This document shows positions 9,917-22,951 of a DNA stretch of 64,000 nucleotides, one piece after another (position 1 is the stretch's first letter; every line of letters begins with the position of its first letter). The stretch lies in NCBI RefSeq assembly GCF_004664715.2, contig NC_051069.1, positions 74,484,647 to 74,548,646 on the forward strand, given 5' to 3'. Source of the stretch: Peromyscus leucopus. Taxonomy: Eukaryota; Chordata; Mammalia; Rodentia; Cricetidae. Position numbers and translations under genes: made by a program. The notes beneath the pieces are model-generated. The model was not told the origin of the DNA. It saw only the letters and a program-made list of their open reading frames with translations, and ran no database searches.

Positions 9917-12900
9917 GTTGTTGTTTTGTTTCATCTTGTTTTCTAGAGAAACTGGTAGCTAAGACAGATTTGTAGGTTCTATGGAGATATTTGAGGAAGC
10001 ACAGAAGGGAAAAAGTATAATCCAGGAAGAAGGAAGTGTATTCAAAGCCCATGGGGTATGGAAGGAGCAAGAACTACAGGACAGGAGTAAAGGTCACACT
10101 GTGCAGAGCCAGCTGAACTGAAAGACCGATTGTCAGCTGTGTTATCAGAAGCTCGATGAGGAGCCACTGAGAGAGAAAATTGCCAGAGCTGGACTCTGGG
10201 TTCAGGAATGTTCCCCTAGATTTAGTACAACCGACAAAAGACTGATAGCGAGGTAAGCTGGGAGACAGAGAACGAAAAATGGTAGGAGAGGTAACTGGGT
10301 GAGAGTAAATACTAGGCGTAGAGTGCAGATAGAAGTGTGCAGCATGAATACTAAAGATTTAAAGTAGTGGTGGTGAAGGGGCCATCCTGTCTCTGACAAA
10401 GATGAACACGGAGTTTGATCTGATGCACAAGGCCACAGCCATGTTCGGTAACCTGAATGCACAGAGTCAGCAAGTGCTACACAGTTTTATCCGGTAATCC
10501 TAAATGGTCTAGGACAACTGAGATCTTGAACATACCCTGGGGCTGGGGATTAGTGTGACATTCAGAGTGAAGGTTATAAAGTTTCATAGATAAATAATTA
10601 CACTGGAGCTCCCCATGTTTGGCTTCCTACATCCAAAGACTGATTTAACTAACACCCTTTACCTAGGGTAAAGGTCAAAATCAATTTAAGGAGAAAAAGA
10701 GTGGAGGAGTTGAGAGGGACTGGAGGGACGGCTCAGGGTCAAGTGTACATGCAACTCTTGCAGTTCAGTTCCCAACACACGGGATCAGGCACCCTCTTCT
10801 GTAATCTCTGGGTATGTGTTCTCATGTGCATTGCCCCACACAGACACACATGCATAGAAATAATTTAAATATTTTTAAAAGAGTGGTTGAGTTGTGCTAG
10901 AAAGACAAAAAAAAAAAAAAAAATGAGAAATTCCAGAAGGAAATGGAGATGAACAGCTAGGGGAAAAAAAAAAAAAAAAACCAACCCCCCCCCAAAAAAA
11001 AAATTATCCATCACAAGTGGGTGATTTTAATCTTGACTTCATAGACAATCTCACATAGAGATTGATATCATTATACATATTATATATAAGTGCAACTCAT
11101 CATGATTTTGGCTGCTCACTTTGCCCGTTCTGTTCACTGATTTTTATACAAGGCAGTGGTAGTCGTACCCAGCAGATTTTAGCAAATATTGACTGGATGA
11201 TTAAATTTATTGATAACACTTAACAGACATAGCCAGGTAAGGGGTGTGGGGGGGGGATTACTGACGATCAGTAGAAGAAAATATTTTAGCTTTAACTTTG
11301 AAAGATAGTACTGATGACTTTGATGAGAAGTAATCACGTAGTAGAAGGAATGGATCCAGAATGGTTTTATTGAGGCAATGGTACACAGGCTGTAATTGAC
11401 ATACACCAAAACTCACAGTTTCATGGCATAACTCCCCAGCTCTGCTCTGTCAGTGTATAGTATTTAGTGCCTCTATCTGACAAGCACAGAAACACTAGAA
11501 CACCACGATTTGCTATATGATGTGTGACCGTAAAGACTGGCTTTGGGCCTCTGCTTTGTATTATTTTAGCATACAGGGGCTGGTATTTGACACTTGCCCA
11601 CACAGAGTCACAAAAGTGCAACTATTCCAAAAGTACCTAAGTGCTAAGATTTATAAACTAATAGAACTGCATGTCCTTAACATGTTACTTGTAACAATAG
11701 ACTTCCTTTCTGCAGGCTCATTTGGCCAGTGAAAGAAATCTCTCTATAAGGAGGGCAAAAGTATTCTACAGCTGGGTCACTAAAGCCCGTAGAACTTGCA
11801 AGATTTACTCTTGATCACTTCATTAGAAGCAAAGCTGGAAATGAAATGCTATGTACCCATCCCAAACTGGCATTCTTTACAGTACCCCACACAGCAAGTC
11901 TAAACCACAGTTGAGTCACATTTGAGAGCATGGCTATGGCCCATGGAGTACGAGCTTTCAGTCTGGTGGTTTAAGTAGCCCAGATCTTCAGCCCAGTGAC
12001 CCAGTGCTGAGTTGCAGAGCACTGTGGAATGCTGGGTCTGAACCAAAGCTGTGCTTTTCCAGAACAGTAGGCACCAACAGCCCTGAGTCTGCACTTTGTT
12101 CAAGGAAAGTAATTGCACTGAGGCCACATTGGAGCATCTTAATCCTAGACTTCCACCCGCTTGCTTTTGTGGCCCCAGCCCTGGATGAGCTCATGGGGTA
12201 CACAACTCACCACATCTTTGAAAAACACAATGGACTTCCAGAAATCTTATAAAGTAGAAATAAGCTGACTTCTCTCCCATTCAGCCACAAATCCCAGAAC
12301 TGCATCTTACTATGACTTCCTGACAAAAACACGGTTCTGTCCTTTACAAGGGAGAGTGGTTGTTTATTTGAATTGGCTAGCTGTAAGACTGATTCAACTG
12401 ACCTGGACCTCAGTTTCCATATAGATCAAAATAAAATAATAAAAAAAACCTGCTAAATTAATTTGATATTTTAAATATCAAGATGTGGTTGACATACATT
12501 TAAAATATGCATATTTTAATATATATATAGTACATTAAAATTTAAATGGAAATATAAAAGACAAAGATAAATAATAACATCAAATCACAGACTTGACAAA
12601 GCTGGGAGATAGTAAAATACTTTTAAAATTCAAGTTTTCATATCTTTTCCGTCCTCTCTTCCACTCTGAGGTTTCTTGAGTCCTTATTCATTTACTCAAG
12701 AAAGCTTAATTTAGCTTTGGTTTGATTCAGAGTCTTCAAGATTGGTTAAGAGAGCCCTCAGTGCCTCTTAAATGCCACCTTCTATTTCCTGGGCAAGAGT
12801 GCCTGGGCTGGCAGAATCCCACAGCCCAGCAGGGCCACAGCGGTTATGGGAGGAGCTGCCGAGGGGTGCTGTTTCAGCTCCTGAAATTAGTGCCTAAAGA

Positions 12901-13422
12901 GGTGGAAATTCCAGTAGTCTCTGATCAGATGGTCCGGAACTGGAAATAACAGGAGTGAGAAGTTCATGAAAGAGAAGGCTTCGGTCCCAGGGGAAAGTTT
13001 CCCAGGAGCCCACCACTGTGCACAGGCATTGAAAGGAGTCGTTCCTCTCTGTTCTGCCTGGTTCTCTACCTCCAGATCTGGCTTCTCCCGGCTGTTGATA
13101 CTAACTGAAAATCATGTAGCACCTGTGTCTAGACGGTATGAGAACAGCAGCATCCCTGCCCCGTCCTCTGCCAGTCTCTTGAGCGCTCCAATGTCCTCTT
13201 CCCCACTTTCCTTCTGTGCCTGTGTTCCTTCTGAATACTATTCTTCTACCTCAATACCTACTTCAGAAATTCCAATGTGCCGCTTGAGATGTCAGACAGG
13301 GAATAAACCAAAAACAAAATATATACATGAAAATTTTTAGTTTTCATGCTGCCAGAAGAAGAGGGTATATGATTTTATACAGTAGAGCAGCCAGCCAGGT
13401 AGAGACAATGGGCTTCTGTTTA
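9913..13422. other. Mostly unique sequence, no gene seen
   Basis: No recognised exon. Two poly(A) runs and a C9 run sit at 10908-11001. AT-rich low-complexity DNA with ttaaaat and tatatata motifs fills 12480-12560. Plus-strand frames at 12722-12949 and 12966-13340 have no known similarity. A B2-like SINE at 10700-10880 is listed separately. Confidence 0.4.
10700..10880 (+). mobile_element. Old B2-type SINE
   Basis: It begins gggactggagggacggctcag, a diverged B2 tRNA-like head. It continues through 'gttcagttcccaacac' and 'caccctcttctgtaatctc', and ends in an A/T-rich tail. About one fifth of the diagnostic positions look altered by eye. Confidence 0.7.
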
Positions 13423-13436
13423 TTTTGTCTTTTTCT

Positions 13437-13603
13437 TTCTTTCTTTTTTTTTTGGTTTTTCGAGACAGGGTTTCTCTGTGTAGCTTTGTGCCTTTTCTGG
13501 AACTCAATTTGGAGACCAGGCTGGCCTCGAACTCACAGAGATCCCCCTGCCTCTGCCTCCCGAGTGCTGGGATTAAAGGCGTGTGCCACCACCACCCGGC
13601 CTG
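13437..13603 (-). mobile_element. Young B1 SINE inserted beside an older B1
   Basis: Complete B1 in reverse orientation, from the poly(T) start through gagacagggtttctctgtg to gtgccaccaccacccggc. The direct repeats ttttgtctttttct at 13423-13436 and 13604-13617 mark the insertion. The second copy lies at the tail edge of the older B1 that follows, so this is a later arrival. Confidence 0.9.
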
Positions 13604-13755
13604 TTTTGTCTTTTTCTAGAACTGGTTTCTCTGTGTTGGCTCGGCTGTTCTGGAACTCACTCTATAAACCAAGCTGGTCTCAAACTCAGAGATCTTCCTG
13701 CCTCTGCCTCTGGAGTGTTGGGGTTAAATGTGTGTACCACTACTGCCATGATGGC
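13604..13755 (-). mobile_element. Older B1 SINE
   Basis: A diverged B1 in reverse orientation: tggtttctctgtgttggctc, gctggtctcaaactcagaga, ctctgcctctggagtgttgg. It lies against the younger B1. The frames spanning both SINEs (157 and 64 codons) are SINE-derived. Confidence 0.85.
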
Positions 13756-14384
13756 AATGAGCTTCTTAAAGTCTTAATGAGACTTCTCGACATGTGTTAA
13801 CATCTCATGGTCATTCATTCAATGACTGACTGAATTATTTAAAAGTATAATCTTTAATCAAAAAGAGACAAGTTATACACCACATGTCAGAACCATAGTC
13901 AGTTTTTAGTATCTCTCTTTTTTGGAAATAAAATAAATACATATCTCTAAATATCCAACATTAGCACATAGCCAAATCTGGCTACAAAGGGGGAGCCAGT
14001 GATTCTTGACAATAAGGCAGGAGCTGGCATAAACATGAGACACAGATAGCTAGATTCCTTTGCCTGTTACTTGACTCGGAAGAGGAAGGCCTGAGTTATC
14101 TATATCATGATAAAGGGCAGAGGAGAATATCCACCAGACTTAGTGGTTGGGAAGGGAAACATTTGTTAATATCAGTTAACTGACATTCTTAAATGAAATA
14201 ACAGAGTGACAGGGAGAATCTCCTCAATCTTCAAACTGTGCCTACACATCCAGCAAACAGGTAATGGTTGACATAGCAACAGGAAGATAGCTGGATGTTC
14301 AAGACCAGCATCATATATGGTCTAGTCTAGCCATGCCCACTTTCTTCCATCCTGGCCGGCTTATGATCCATAGGTCACTAGGTA
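13756..14384. other. Unique sequence
   Basis: No gene or repeat recognised. Confidence 0.4.
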
Positions 14385-14770
14385 TTTGCAACCACTGACA
14401 CTTCCTTCCTCTTTCTGGGATGCCTTCTCTTCTCTAATGTGTTGGATATCTGTACCCATTCTTCAAACCCAATTCAAGTTTTGTCATTTACCAAGATTGG
14501 TTTCAACAGATACTCCAAAGCAGAGTTATCAACTCTTATGGGAATGTGATATTCCATAAAATTGATTTCTTTATTCTTAAATGATAAATCACATTATAGT
14601 GTATCACAGTATACATGTGATGGCCATTTCTACCCTCTTCCTACATCAACCCAGAACTTAAAAGTTTCATTGGAGCAGAAGCCATGCCTCATTTTCTGTG
14701 TCTATTGCACAGGTCCAGCACATTGTAAATGCCCAGTAGGTAATGAAGGATTAGCTGAGAAAGAAGCTAA
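14385..14770 (+). mobile_element. L2 3'-end fossil
   Basis: Patterns typical of an L2 3' region occur in order: tgggatgccttctcttctc, cattcttcaaacccaattcaa and, near the end, ggagcagaagccatgcctca with ccagcacattgtaaatgccc. The middle is eroded. Identification is by remembered consensus pattern. Confidence 0.45.
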
Positions 14771-15983
14771 GTGAAGTTACAGATGAAGTTAGAGATAGCA
14801 GGGATGATGTAACACATTTACAATGTCTCTTGAAATATGGAGAGCCCCAATCTAGTTACAAGTTATGAAATGATACCTAAGAGGTAAGTAAGCTGGATGG
14901 TTGTGGTGTTAAATTTTGAAGGCTGTCTGTCATATTAAACATTATGGAAAGACCTTTCTACAATTTTCAAGGTCTAAGAACCCCAAGGCAAGGAAGTCAT
15001 TCCCAAACACCATCTGAAATCTCACAAGGACCAATCCACTTAGTGGATTCTAGAATAACACAAAACCCCAGTTTCAGGAACGGAACATTTAAAAGGAAAA
15101 CAAGCAGCCCCGTACGTGAGGCAATGATTAGTGCCTCACACACATAAAAAGTATAGTAATCTCTAGTTTTCTGCCTTTGAAGAAGGCTTGCGTGTGCTTC
15201 CGCCCTGCTTAATTAATGTAATGATATGAGGAGCCACCACTGACTTCCCGGAGTTAAGGTAGGGAGCCAGTCTGGGGGGCTGGGAAAAGCTTGCCAGGTC
15301 CTTCACAGGTCCTGGGAACAGAGTTCTCCTTTAGAACTTTAGGTCTGTTTACATGACCACGCATTGACTTGAGTCTGAAGAAATGATTTCACAAGAGAGG
15401 AAAGTTAAAATTTGACACAGAAGGGAAAAAAAATACAGAACAGCCATGTCTGGGCAGGATTGCTGAGGCCGACTCAACATGTGTTTATGGGGGCATGGAG
15501 TGATGACTTACGCATGTCTGGAGAGGGCAGAAGTGTGTTTATTTTTCTTTGCAATCATCTCTATGTATTTTTGAGGTGTGGGAATTTGTGAACTCTAGCA
15601 GAGAAGGAGAAGAAGAAAGAAGAGGAAGAAGAGGAGGAAGGCAAAAAAGGAGGAGGGGAGGGGAAAGAAGGGGGAAGTTGTTTATAGTGTCATATTTTGA
15701 AGACTACTGCATTTAGCATAATAAAAGAACTTTCTATAGTTGTCTAAGTCTAAAAAAAAAAAACAAAAACAAAAATGGAGGAGACAGGATAAAGAGGAGA
15801 GAACAAACCTGTCACCATCCCTGAGATGTGAGATTATGAGGCCCTTAAGGGAAAGGCATCAAGGGACCCGCCATCCACTGAGCAGCCTTATCTTCCCTGG
15901 CTGCCCAGCATCGCCATTCTTACAAAGACCAAGGCAGAAATCCAGAGCAGAGGCTTTGTATTCAGAAACTCTTTCCCGAAGAC
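14771..15983. other. Unique sequence with a purine tract
   Basis: Nothing is recognised apart from a purine-rich strand at about 15600-15680 (GAA/GGA repeats) and a short A-rich run at 15752-15775. The 99-codon frame at 15740-16039 starts within the A-rich run, encodes a lysine-rich head and has no family signature. Confidence 0.4.
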
Positions 15984-16190
15984 ATGGCCGCCGCAAAGAC
16001 TGCTGGGTCATGGGAGGACAGGAGGAAGAGCAGGTTTGACAGGATGAGCACTGTGACTCTGGTAGACCTGGTGTCCACTGTAAAACTGCAAGCCTCCCGG
16101 GGGAAGCAGCACAAAAGGGCATTGATGCACGCCTGGCACAGTCTGAATGAGAGAAAAGCTGCACCAAGGGCCAACAGTCAGGGAGAGTGA
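15984..16190 (+). CDS. Candidate small ORF, unknown function
   Basis: A 68-codon frame opens with ATG in a strong context (G at -3, G at +4) and starts MAAAKTAGSWED, in a small CpG cluster (ccgaag, gccgccgc). The product would be basic, with no signal peptide, membrane segment or domain I recognise. An AATAAA about 370 bases past the stop (16564-16569) could serve as a poly(A) signal, so a retrocopy or short transcript is possible. Several other frames, on both strands, are also open here (minus 15859-16197 and 16008-16265), which argues for chance. I see no flanking duplication or poly(A) tail that would prove a processed pseudogene. Confidence 0.15.
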   Translation: MAAAKTAGSWEDRRKSRFDRMSTVTLVDLVSTVKLQASRGKQHKRALMHAWHSLNERKAAPRANSQGE

Positions 16191-17052
16191 ATGGCATCCT
16201 GCAGAGCTTGAAGTCAAGCAGAAGTGCTGGAGCAGGAGCATTTTACCTCTGTGTTTCATGCACACAGCCCCTGCAGTTCTTCCTCATACACTTGGAAACC
16301 TGGCCAATATTAGGAAGAAGGAAAGACATGCAGTTAGAGGCATCAGGGCCATTGAGAACGACTGCGTGTGCGGGTCGAGTGAGACAGAGAAACCTTGAGA
16401 CATTCTACTTCATTTCACATCTAAGCCCTCATGTGGACAGCTGAATCTGACTTTGGCAACAACTCTGCCTTCTAATCCAAAAGAGGCAAGAGTGGATCAG
16501 GCTGCCGCAAAGAACATGCTTTCTTTGATTATTTGTTTGCTTTCTAATGGATGGAAAGAGAGAAAATAAAGTCTCAATCTTTCAGCATCACCGAAATTCT
16601 GTTATTAATGAACAAGGGCCTGAAAGGCACGAAGCTCATTAGTGGCTTCTGTGGAGAAGTCTGGGGTTCTGGAGAGGAGAAGGAAATGGAAAAGCTGCCA
16701 GTTAGCAGCAGGGTCATCTAAATCATCCCACTTAGGAGGCCTGGAAAAACAAGACAGTGTTTTACCCTGTGCAGAAAAATAACAGGAAAAGAAAGCCTTT
16801 ATTGAGTATATATGTGGAATGTCTTAAGTCGGGCTGCTAAATAAACAGCTGCTGTTGATGCAGCAAAGAAGATAAACAGGCCTCCAGAGTGGTCAGAAAG
16901 ACAGGGAGCATGGGCTGTGGGGTAGAGGGTATTTGGAATTCTAGGTCACCTAGTCAAACATATCCCAGGTAGAGTCAACTTAGTCAAAATCACCCATGGT
17001 CTTTGGTATGTGGCAAATGCCAGGCCCAACCTATTACAACACTGCTTAGCAT
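16191..17052. other. Unique sequence
   Basis: No gene or SINE recognised. A possible polyadenylation signal occurs at 16564-16569. Confidence 0.4.
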
Positions 17053-17272
17053 ATCAACACTTTTAGAGGCTATGGTATAATTCAGTTAATGTAGTGCTTG
17101 CCTAGCATGCACAAGGCCCCATGTCTAATATCCAGCATCAAATGAAGTGTACATGGTGGGGCAAAACTGTAATACCAGTATTGGAAATAAGGATAAGTTC
17201 AAGGTTATCCTCAACTATATAGTGGGTTCGAGGTCAGCTTGGGCTACAGTTGAGTAATACAAAACTAAAAAT
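17053..17272 (+). mobile_element. B4-type SINE (ID head plus B1-like tail)
   Basis: The left half is ID-like (ttcagttaatgtagtgcttgc, cctagcatgcacaaggccc). The right half is B1-like (tgtaataccagtattggaaa, gttcgaggtcagcttgggct). The composite order is that of B4 elements. It is old and diverged. Confidence 0.7.
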
Positions 17273-18099
17273 GTATTAAGCCTGAAGAAGGGACTGTGCT
17301 CATCTGTGAGAGGACACAAAAGCACTCTACCTTTCAAAATATTCCCCATGCATTTGAAGAACCAGGGTCAAAACATGTACAAAGATAACCAACACTGTAG
17401 ATCCCAACATAGCAGCGAGGCTGAAGGTCCAAATAGTGATAAATGTGCAGGGTTACAGGGAAGGCAGGCAGCCAGGATGTAGGGTGGTTAATTAGACTAC
17501 TCAGATATGAACACACACTTGAGCTGAACAGAACAGAATTCAGAAGGCCATGCAGTCAAGATTCTGAAAACAGGGGGGGAAAAAAGGAAGAACTTGGGAG
17601 GCAGTGGCAGTGACTTGTCTGTGATAGCACAGTGACTAATGGTTCCTCAGAGGGACTCAGTACTTGGATTCTGTTACTGGTAAGTTATTTAACCTCTCTG
17701 TACCCAGTTAGGTCAAGAATAAAACAGGGATGGTGATACTCAGCACAGACTCTCGGGAGAATTCAACCATGCTTTGCTTTCTTTCCCTCTGACCTGCCAG
17801 TAAGCTTCTTAACACGCAACCTCAAAGGGCACCCATTCCTGTGTAGGCACTACATATAATTATACATACATAATTATACATATATACATAATTAAGGGAG
17901 TTTTATGTTTTGATAACAAAGATCTACAGACGAATGTTTTTCCTAGCTTCAACTCTATCATAGTTTTTTTCTTTTCTTTTTTAGAGAGAATTTTAGACAG
18001 GCATATAATGCATTCTGATCAAATTGACGTCACTTCCCTCCCATCTAATATATAGACAGATATTTTTAACTTTATAACTCCTTTTATAAATCTTTCTTA
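17273..18099. other. Unique sequence with a possible MIR
   Basis: About 17670-17770 resembles a reverse-strand MIR (gttatttaacctctctgtacc). The rest is unassigned; TA-rich low-complexity DNA occurs at 17855-17895. Confidence 0.35.
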
Positions 18100-18362
18100 T
18101 GTTTTCTAAAGATTTATTTGTATTATTTTTAAGTGTGTATGCCTGTGAGGTGTGTGTGTGCTTGTCTATGTGTGTGTGTCTCTTTCTGTGTGTGGGCATG
18201 TGCACAGAAGTTCAAGTGCCTGTGGAGATGAGAGGCATTGATCTCCATGGAGCTGAAGTTACAAGAGGTTGTAAACCACCAAATATGGATACTAGGCATC
18301 AAACTCTGGTCTTCTGCAAGAGAAGCATCCACTCTTCACCACTGAGTCATCTCTCAGCCCCA
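18100..18362 (-). mobile_element. B2/B3-type SINE, reverse strand
   Basis: The right edge is gagtcatctctcagcccc, the complement of a B2 head. Inside are gcatcaaactctggtcttctg and a TG-rich left part that corresponds to the CA-rich tail of B3-like copies. Confidence 0.75.
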
Positions 18363-20205
18363 AACTTAGATTTTTTTTTTCAAGTTTTACTAGATCATTG
18401 TCATTAGTTCATACCAATTCCACAGAGAGTCTCTTAAACAGTTGACTGGTCTCTTGAAGTAGGTTTCAAAATGCCACTTGCTTTCTCATTTTTACTGATC
18501 CACAGTGTGCTTTAAGGATTCATTCGGGCCAGTTGTGAGGTAGGGAGTCATTAACTGCCTTGCAACGAGTGAATGGAAACCTAGCTTCCTGCCTAGGTTT
18601 TTCCTTGTGGACACAGAACCATTACAATTACCTCCAGTTGCTTTCATTAGTCCTTTCCATTATTTAGCTACTTTTTACTTCCTGAGCCAAGCAAGTCTAG
18701 GAGTCCCCAGTATTAACTGTGAGGAGAACTTAGAGGGGATTTAGTTCACCGTGCCCTCTAATATACAGTTCTCTGCCACTACAGCAAATTGGAAATCACC
18801 TAGCACTTTTGTTCAGCAAGATACAACTCAAGGCATGTCCATCCCATGAACCAAAGAAGGTGCACCTGGAGCAGGAAGACCTATGAAGGAAGAGAGCCCA
18901 CCTACACAGCCAATTCCACCGCAGAAGCCACCGCTCTAGACTCTTGGCACAGGGAAGTAGTATATCTGTGTCTAGTACTGTCATACTTTACGAGGCAAAA
19001 CTGAAATGTCTCTAATTTGAAATGATCAACTACACGGTATGTGAAAAAAAAGTGTGCAAACACTTGAGGCTGAACGTGCCCACTGTCTATGTTTCCAAGG
19101 TAATGTTTGCAACACAGGAATCCCAGACCCCAGAAACAGGAAGACCACCAGATAGAGGATGGGAGCAGTTCTGGATGATAGCACCTTTAGACCAGTTAAT
19201 GAGAACATTATGCCTTGTATCCATCTTAATGAGGCAGGGGATCTAAAGGGCTTGGTGATGAAGTGCTGATGAGGTGCCCTGCTACAGATCATTATTTACC
19301 GCCTTTGATTCACTAAAGTATAAATAATCAAAATGATACATAAATTTAATTGCCAGTGTCATGTAGTTATTTTTGAGGAACAGCCACAAATCTGAGATCT
19401 AGTATTTAACAAACAGCTCAGGCTGCCTTCTCAGACTAAACACATAGTGTGTTTTCCAGGCTGTAATTTTATAAAAACAAAATGTCTTTAGAGAGAGGAC
19501 AAGCTGGTACTGTTGCTTTAAAAGTCACTTTAAGAAGTTTCCTTACTCAACTGAAATAAGACATGGGCATTCTAATGTATTTTGCTGGCTGGCCCTGATC
19601 TGCCCCAGCATGTCAAGTTATGATCATCATTCCATTGTCCTCTTACAGGAACTTGTGGCTTCTACTCAGTTGGCTCTTGGAACAGACAAACTGCTTGTCT
19701 CTCTGACTGCAAAAGTTTGCAGACATTTGAGGCTTGGAACCCTTTGTACTCTTTCAGATTATCCAAACACTAAAGGCCAAAGGCCTTTTTTCACTATCCA
19801 TCGAAAGTTACTGTACCAGAATGTAAGATATCTGTATGAGAGTTGCTTTAAAATATAAAACAAAAATAAAATGTAGGAAGCAAGCATTATTTCATTTATT
19901 TACAGATCTCTAGAGTGTCTGAGTTAATAAGCGTGACTGGATTCTCTGGTCCACATTTTGTCTATGCTACTCGGATATGCTGTATTTTCTACTTGATGTA
20001 TATGGGGCATATCCAGCCTCACACAGAGAGAAGGAACAAAGGCAAGAGGTTTCAGTGCTTTTCTCAGGAAATTGTGGGAGGTGTCGTACTATTCTACCAG
20101 AGCCCAGCAAGTGGTCCCCCCCTGTAAGATTAGTTACAATGAGGAACCTGAACTACTTTTAATGAAGGTTTTGTACTCTTATCCTGAAATCCATTGGTCT
20201 GTCGT
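18363..20205. other. Unique sequence
   Basis: No gene recognised. Minus-strand frames at 18796-18984 and 19026-19292 and the plus frame at 19610-19858 lack any domain or splice support. Confidence 0.4.
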
Positions 20206-20404
20206 GTTTTTTGGTTTTTGTTGTTGTTGTTGCTTGTTTTGTGTTTTTTGTTTTGTTTTGTTTTTTGAGATAGGGTTTCTCTGTGCAGTTTTGGTGCCTG
20301 TCCTGGATCTTGCTCTGTAGGCCAGGCTAACCTCGAACTCAGAGAGATCCGCCTGCCTCTCCATCCGGAATGCTTGATTAAAGGCACGCGCCACTGCTGC
20401 CCAG
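20206..20404 (-). mobile_element. B1 SINE, reverse strand
   Basis: Starts with a T-rich tail mixed with (TTG)n, then gagatagggtttctctgtgc, tgtaggccaggctaacctcg, gatccgcctgcctctccatc and ggcacgcgccactgctgccc. Confidence 0.9.
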
Positions 20405-21654
20405 CTTGTCGTTTATTTTTAAATGAGCCTTTTGCCCATGATTTTAATAAGACTATACATATCTCATTTATACTGGTTCTTTTATAATATCCAAAAAAGT
20501 TCACAAAGATCTGAAGCTACAGCATCACTGCATGGTCTTAAGATACAGGGAGCTTTTGAGCTCGTGGTGATGGATGCAGGTTTTCAAAAATTATGGCCTT
20601 CTCCTTAAATGTGTATTTTGAGACTGACAATAAATATAGCCAGTAATTTTCATTGAGGAGACCTTTTCATTTTTTGAGAAAATGTATAAAATATTAATGT
20701 CCATGGTTTGATAATCAGGTGGTTTTCCAGGTAAAAATGGGCTTCTATGAAAAAGTGGAGCTAGTGAGATCACAATCTAGCCACATAAGAACTTCCCACA
20801 GCCATAACCACCATACCCTGGTATGGCACAAGAGAGGTGCGTGTGTCCGGCACAAGGAGCGTTAAAGAGATGAACATTCATGAGTGAAGGAAATAAATGT
20901 AGTATTTTTTTCTACTTAACGAAAGTCATGAAGAGAATAGGCCATTTTATTTTTGTTTATGTATTTTATTATGTTGAGTAGCAAAGTACAGTCTGGAGCT
21001 ACAGCCTGAATTCAGGCCGAAGTAGTAGTAGTTTTCAACCATGCAGCTTTTGCTTGGCCAGGAGAAATTGCAATAGTATAGAACTTAGGTTATGTGGATA
21101 GTTAGAGCTTGAAATTGCCAAGGAAATATGTCAGGGGACCACAGAGGTCCAAGAACAATTTGAGATTTCTTGTTATAAAATATTTTCATAAAATTTTCAA
21201 GCTAAATTATTTTTGAAAATTAAATGTAAAGAACAAGAATATATAGATTTGTACCGGTAACTAAAAGCTTTCTGTCATCGTTTTGTAGTACTAACATATA
21301 CCACAAAACATTTCAGTCAATGGTAGACCACACTAAAGTTAGTTGTCCCTGAAGCTCATACTGGTGGCTAATAACTTCTATTGCCCAGTGACATCACAGC
21401 CATCAATCACACTGTCTTCATGTGATGCATTCCACACTTGTTCGTGATGCTAGTGTAGACAAGCCTACCATACTGGCAGACATATGAAAATACATCACTC
21501 ACAGTTATTTATAACAGGTGACAATAATAAGTGGCCAGTAATAGTCTGTATATTTACTGTATTAGTCCCTTTTATCATTACTCCTACTTATTTTTAATAA
21601 AGATTAATAATAAGCCAAGTTAAACTAGCAGCAGCCTCATAACCTTCTTGTTAA
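20405..21654. other. Unique sequence
   Basis: AT-rich DNA with no recognised gene or repeat. Confidence 0.4.
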
Positions 21655-21834
21655 CTGTGCCCCTTGATGACATCACAGGGGATGGCAGCACATACGGGGG
21701 CCGCACAGGTTCAAGCCAGATGGGGTCCCAGTGCTGAGAGGGGGAAATGGGCACAAGCCCTCATCCCTAACCCAGAAGCTCTCTATAATTAACAGCTGCT
21801 TGCAAAGGGAAACTTAGTTTTCTCCCATGGAGTC

Positions 21835-22190
21835 TGTCTTAGGTAGGGTTTCCATTGCTGTGAAGAGAGACTGTGAATATGAAAATTCTCATAAATGAAA
21901 GCATTTTATTAGGGCTTGCTTACAGTTCAGAGGGTGAGTCCATTATTATCATGGTGAGAAACACAGTGGTACACAGGCATCATGGTGCTGGAGAGGTAAC
22001 TGAGAGTTCTACATCCAGATGAACAGGCAGCAGGAAGAACCAGACACTGGGCTTGGCTTGAGCACTTGAAACCTCAAAGCCCCCAATGAAACACTTTCTA
22101 CATTAAGGCCACACCTACTCCAACAAGGAGGCCACACCTCCTAAGAGTGCCACTAACTATGAACCTATCATTTTCATTCAAATCATCACA
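21835..22190 (-). mobile_element. ORR1-like (ERVL-MaLR) solo LTR
   Basis: A 356-bp LTR with TG/CA ends and a perfect 5-bp target duplication gagtc (21830-21834 and 22191-22195), the size expected for class III elements. Read on the minus strand it follows the ORR1 pattern: ggcactcttaggaggtgtgg, gatgtagaactctcag and ctaataaaatg as a poly(A) signal. Subfamily is not assigned. Confidence 0.8.
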
Positions 22191-22489
22191 GAGTCTCACT
22201 GTGGATACAAACTACACTTAATGGTAGGCCCCATAGTCATCACTAGATGGGCAACATGAAATGAACTCATTGGTATTTTTGTAATTTTTCTTTCTCTCAT
22301 ACTGCTTTGGGCATTTTTAAATCTTACTAGACTTTTGGTATACTAGGGTTTTTGATTTTGTGCTTGTATGCATTTTTGTTAAGAGTGTGAGTGTGTGTGT
22401 GTATGTGTGTATGAGAGAGAGAGTTTCTTATGCTTTCTCTTTTGCTTTTATTTTCTTTTGTTGTTTTGCCTCTTTGCTTTTAGTTTTTA

Positions 22490-22951
22490 ATTTTTTTCTA
22501 TTTTATTTAAATAACATTTTTTCCCATTTATTTTACATACCAACCTCAGTTTCCCCTCCCTCTTCTTTCAGTTCTCTTTCATTCGCACCCTCACTTCCCA
22601 TCAACCCTCCCAACCCTCCTCTCTTTCCACTCCTCCTCCTTTTCCATTCAGAAAGGGGCAGGCCTTGCCTAGGCTTGAGCAAAGCATAGCACATCAAGTT
22701 GAGGCAAGGCAAACTCCTCCCCTTGCATCAAGATTGGCAAGGTAATCCAGCATGGGGAATAGGTTCCCAAAAGCCAGCTAAGCACTAGGGACAGGATATG
22801 ATCTTGCTGCTAGGAGCCTTACAAAGATACCAAGCTACATAACTGTCACACAGATGCAGAGGACCAAGGTCAGTCCCATGGAGTCTCCCTAACCATTGGT
22901 CCAGAGTCTATAAGTTTCCGCTAGCTTAGGAACTCTGTGAGTTCCCTTTAA
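22490..22951 (-). mobile_element. Reverse-strand L1 3' end (copy B)
   Basis: Starts with T-rich sequence (the complement of the tail), then cataccaacctcagtttccc, ggcaaggtaatccagcatgg and ccattggtccagagtctataag. It corresponds part by part to 57120-57490 in copy D. It splits the 3' UTR of copy A, so it inserted later. No clean target duplication found. Confidence 0.75.

Noticed and set aside
13327..13800. 157-codon plus-strand frame
   Set aside because: Composed of two reverse-strand B1 elements.
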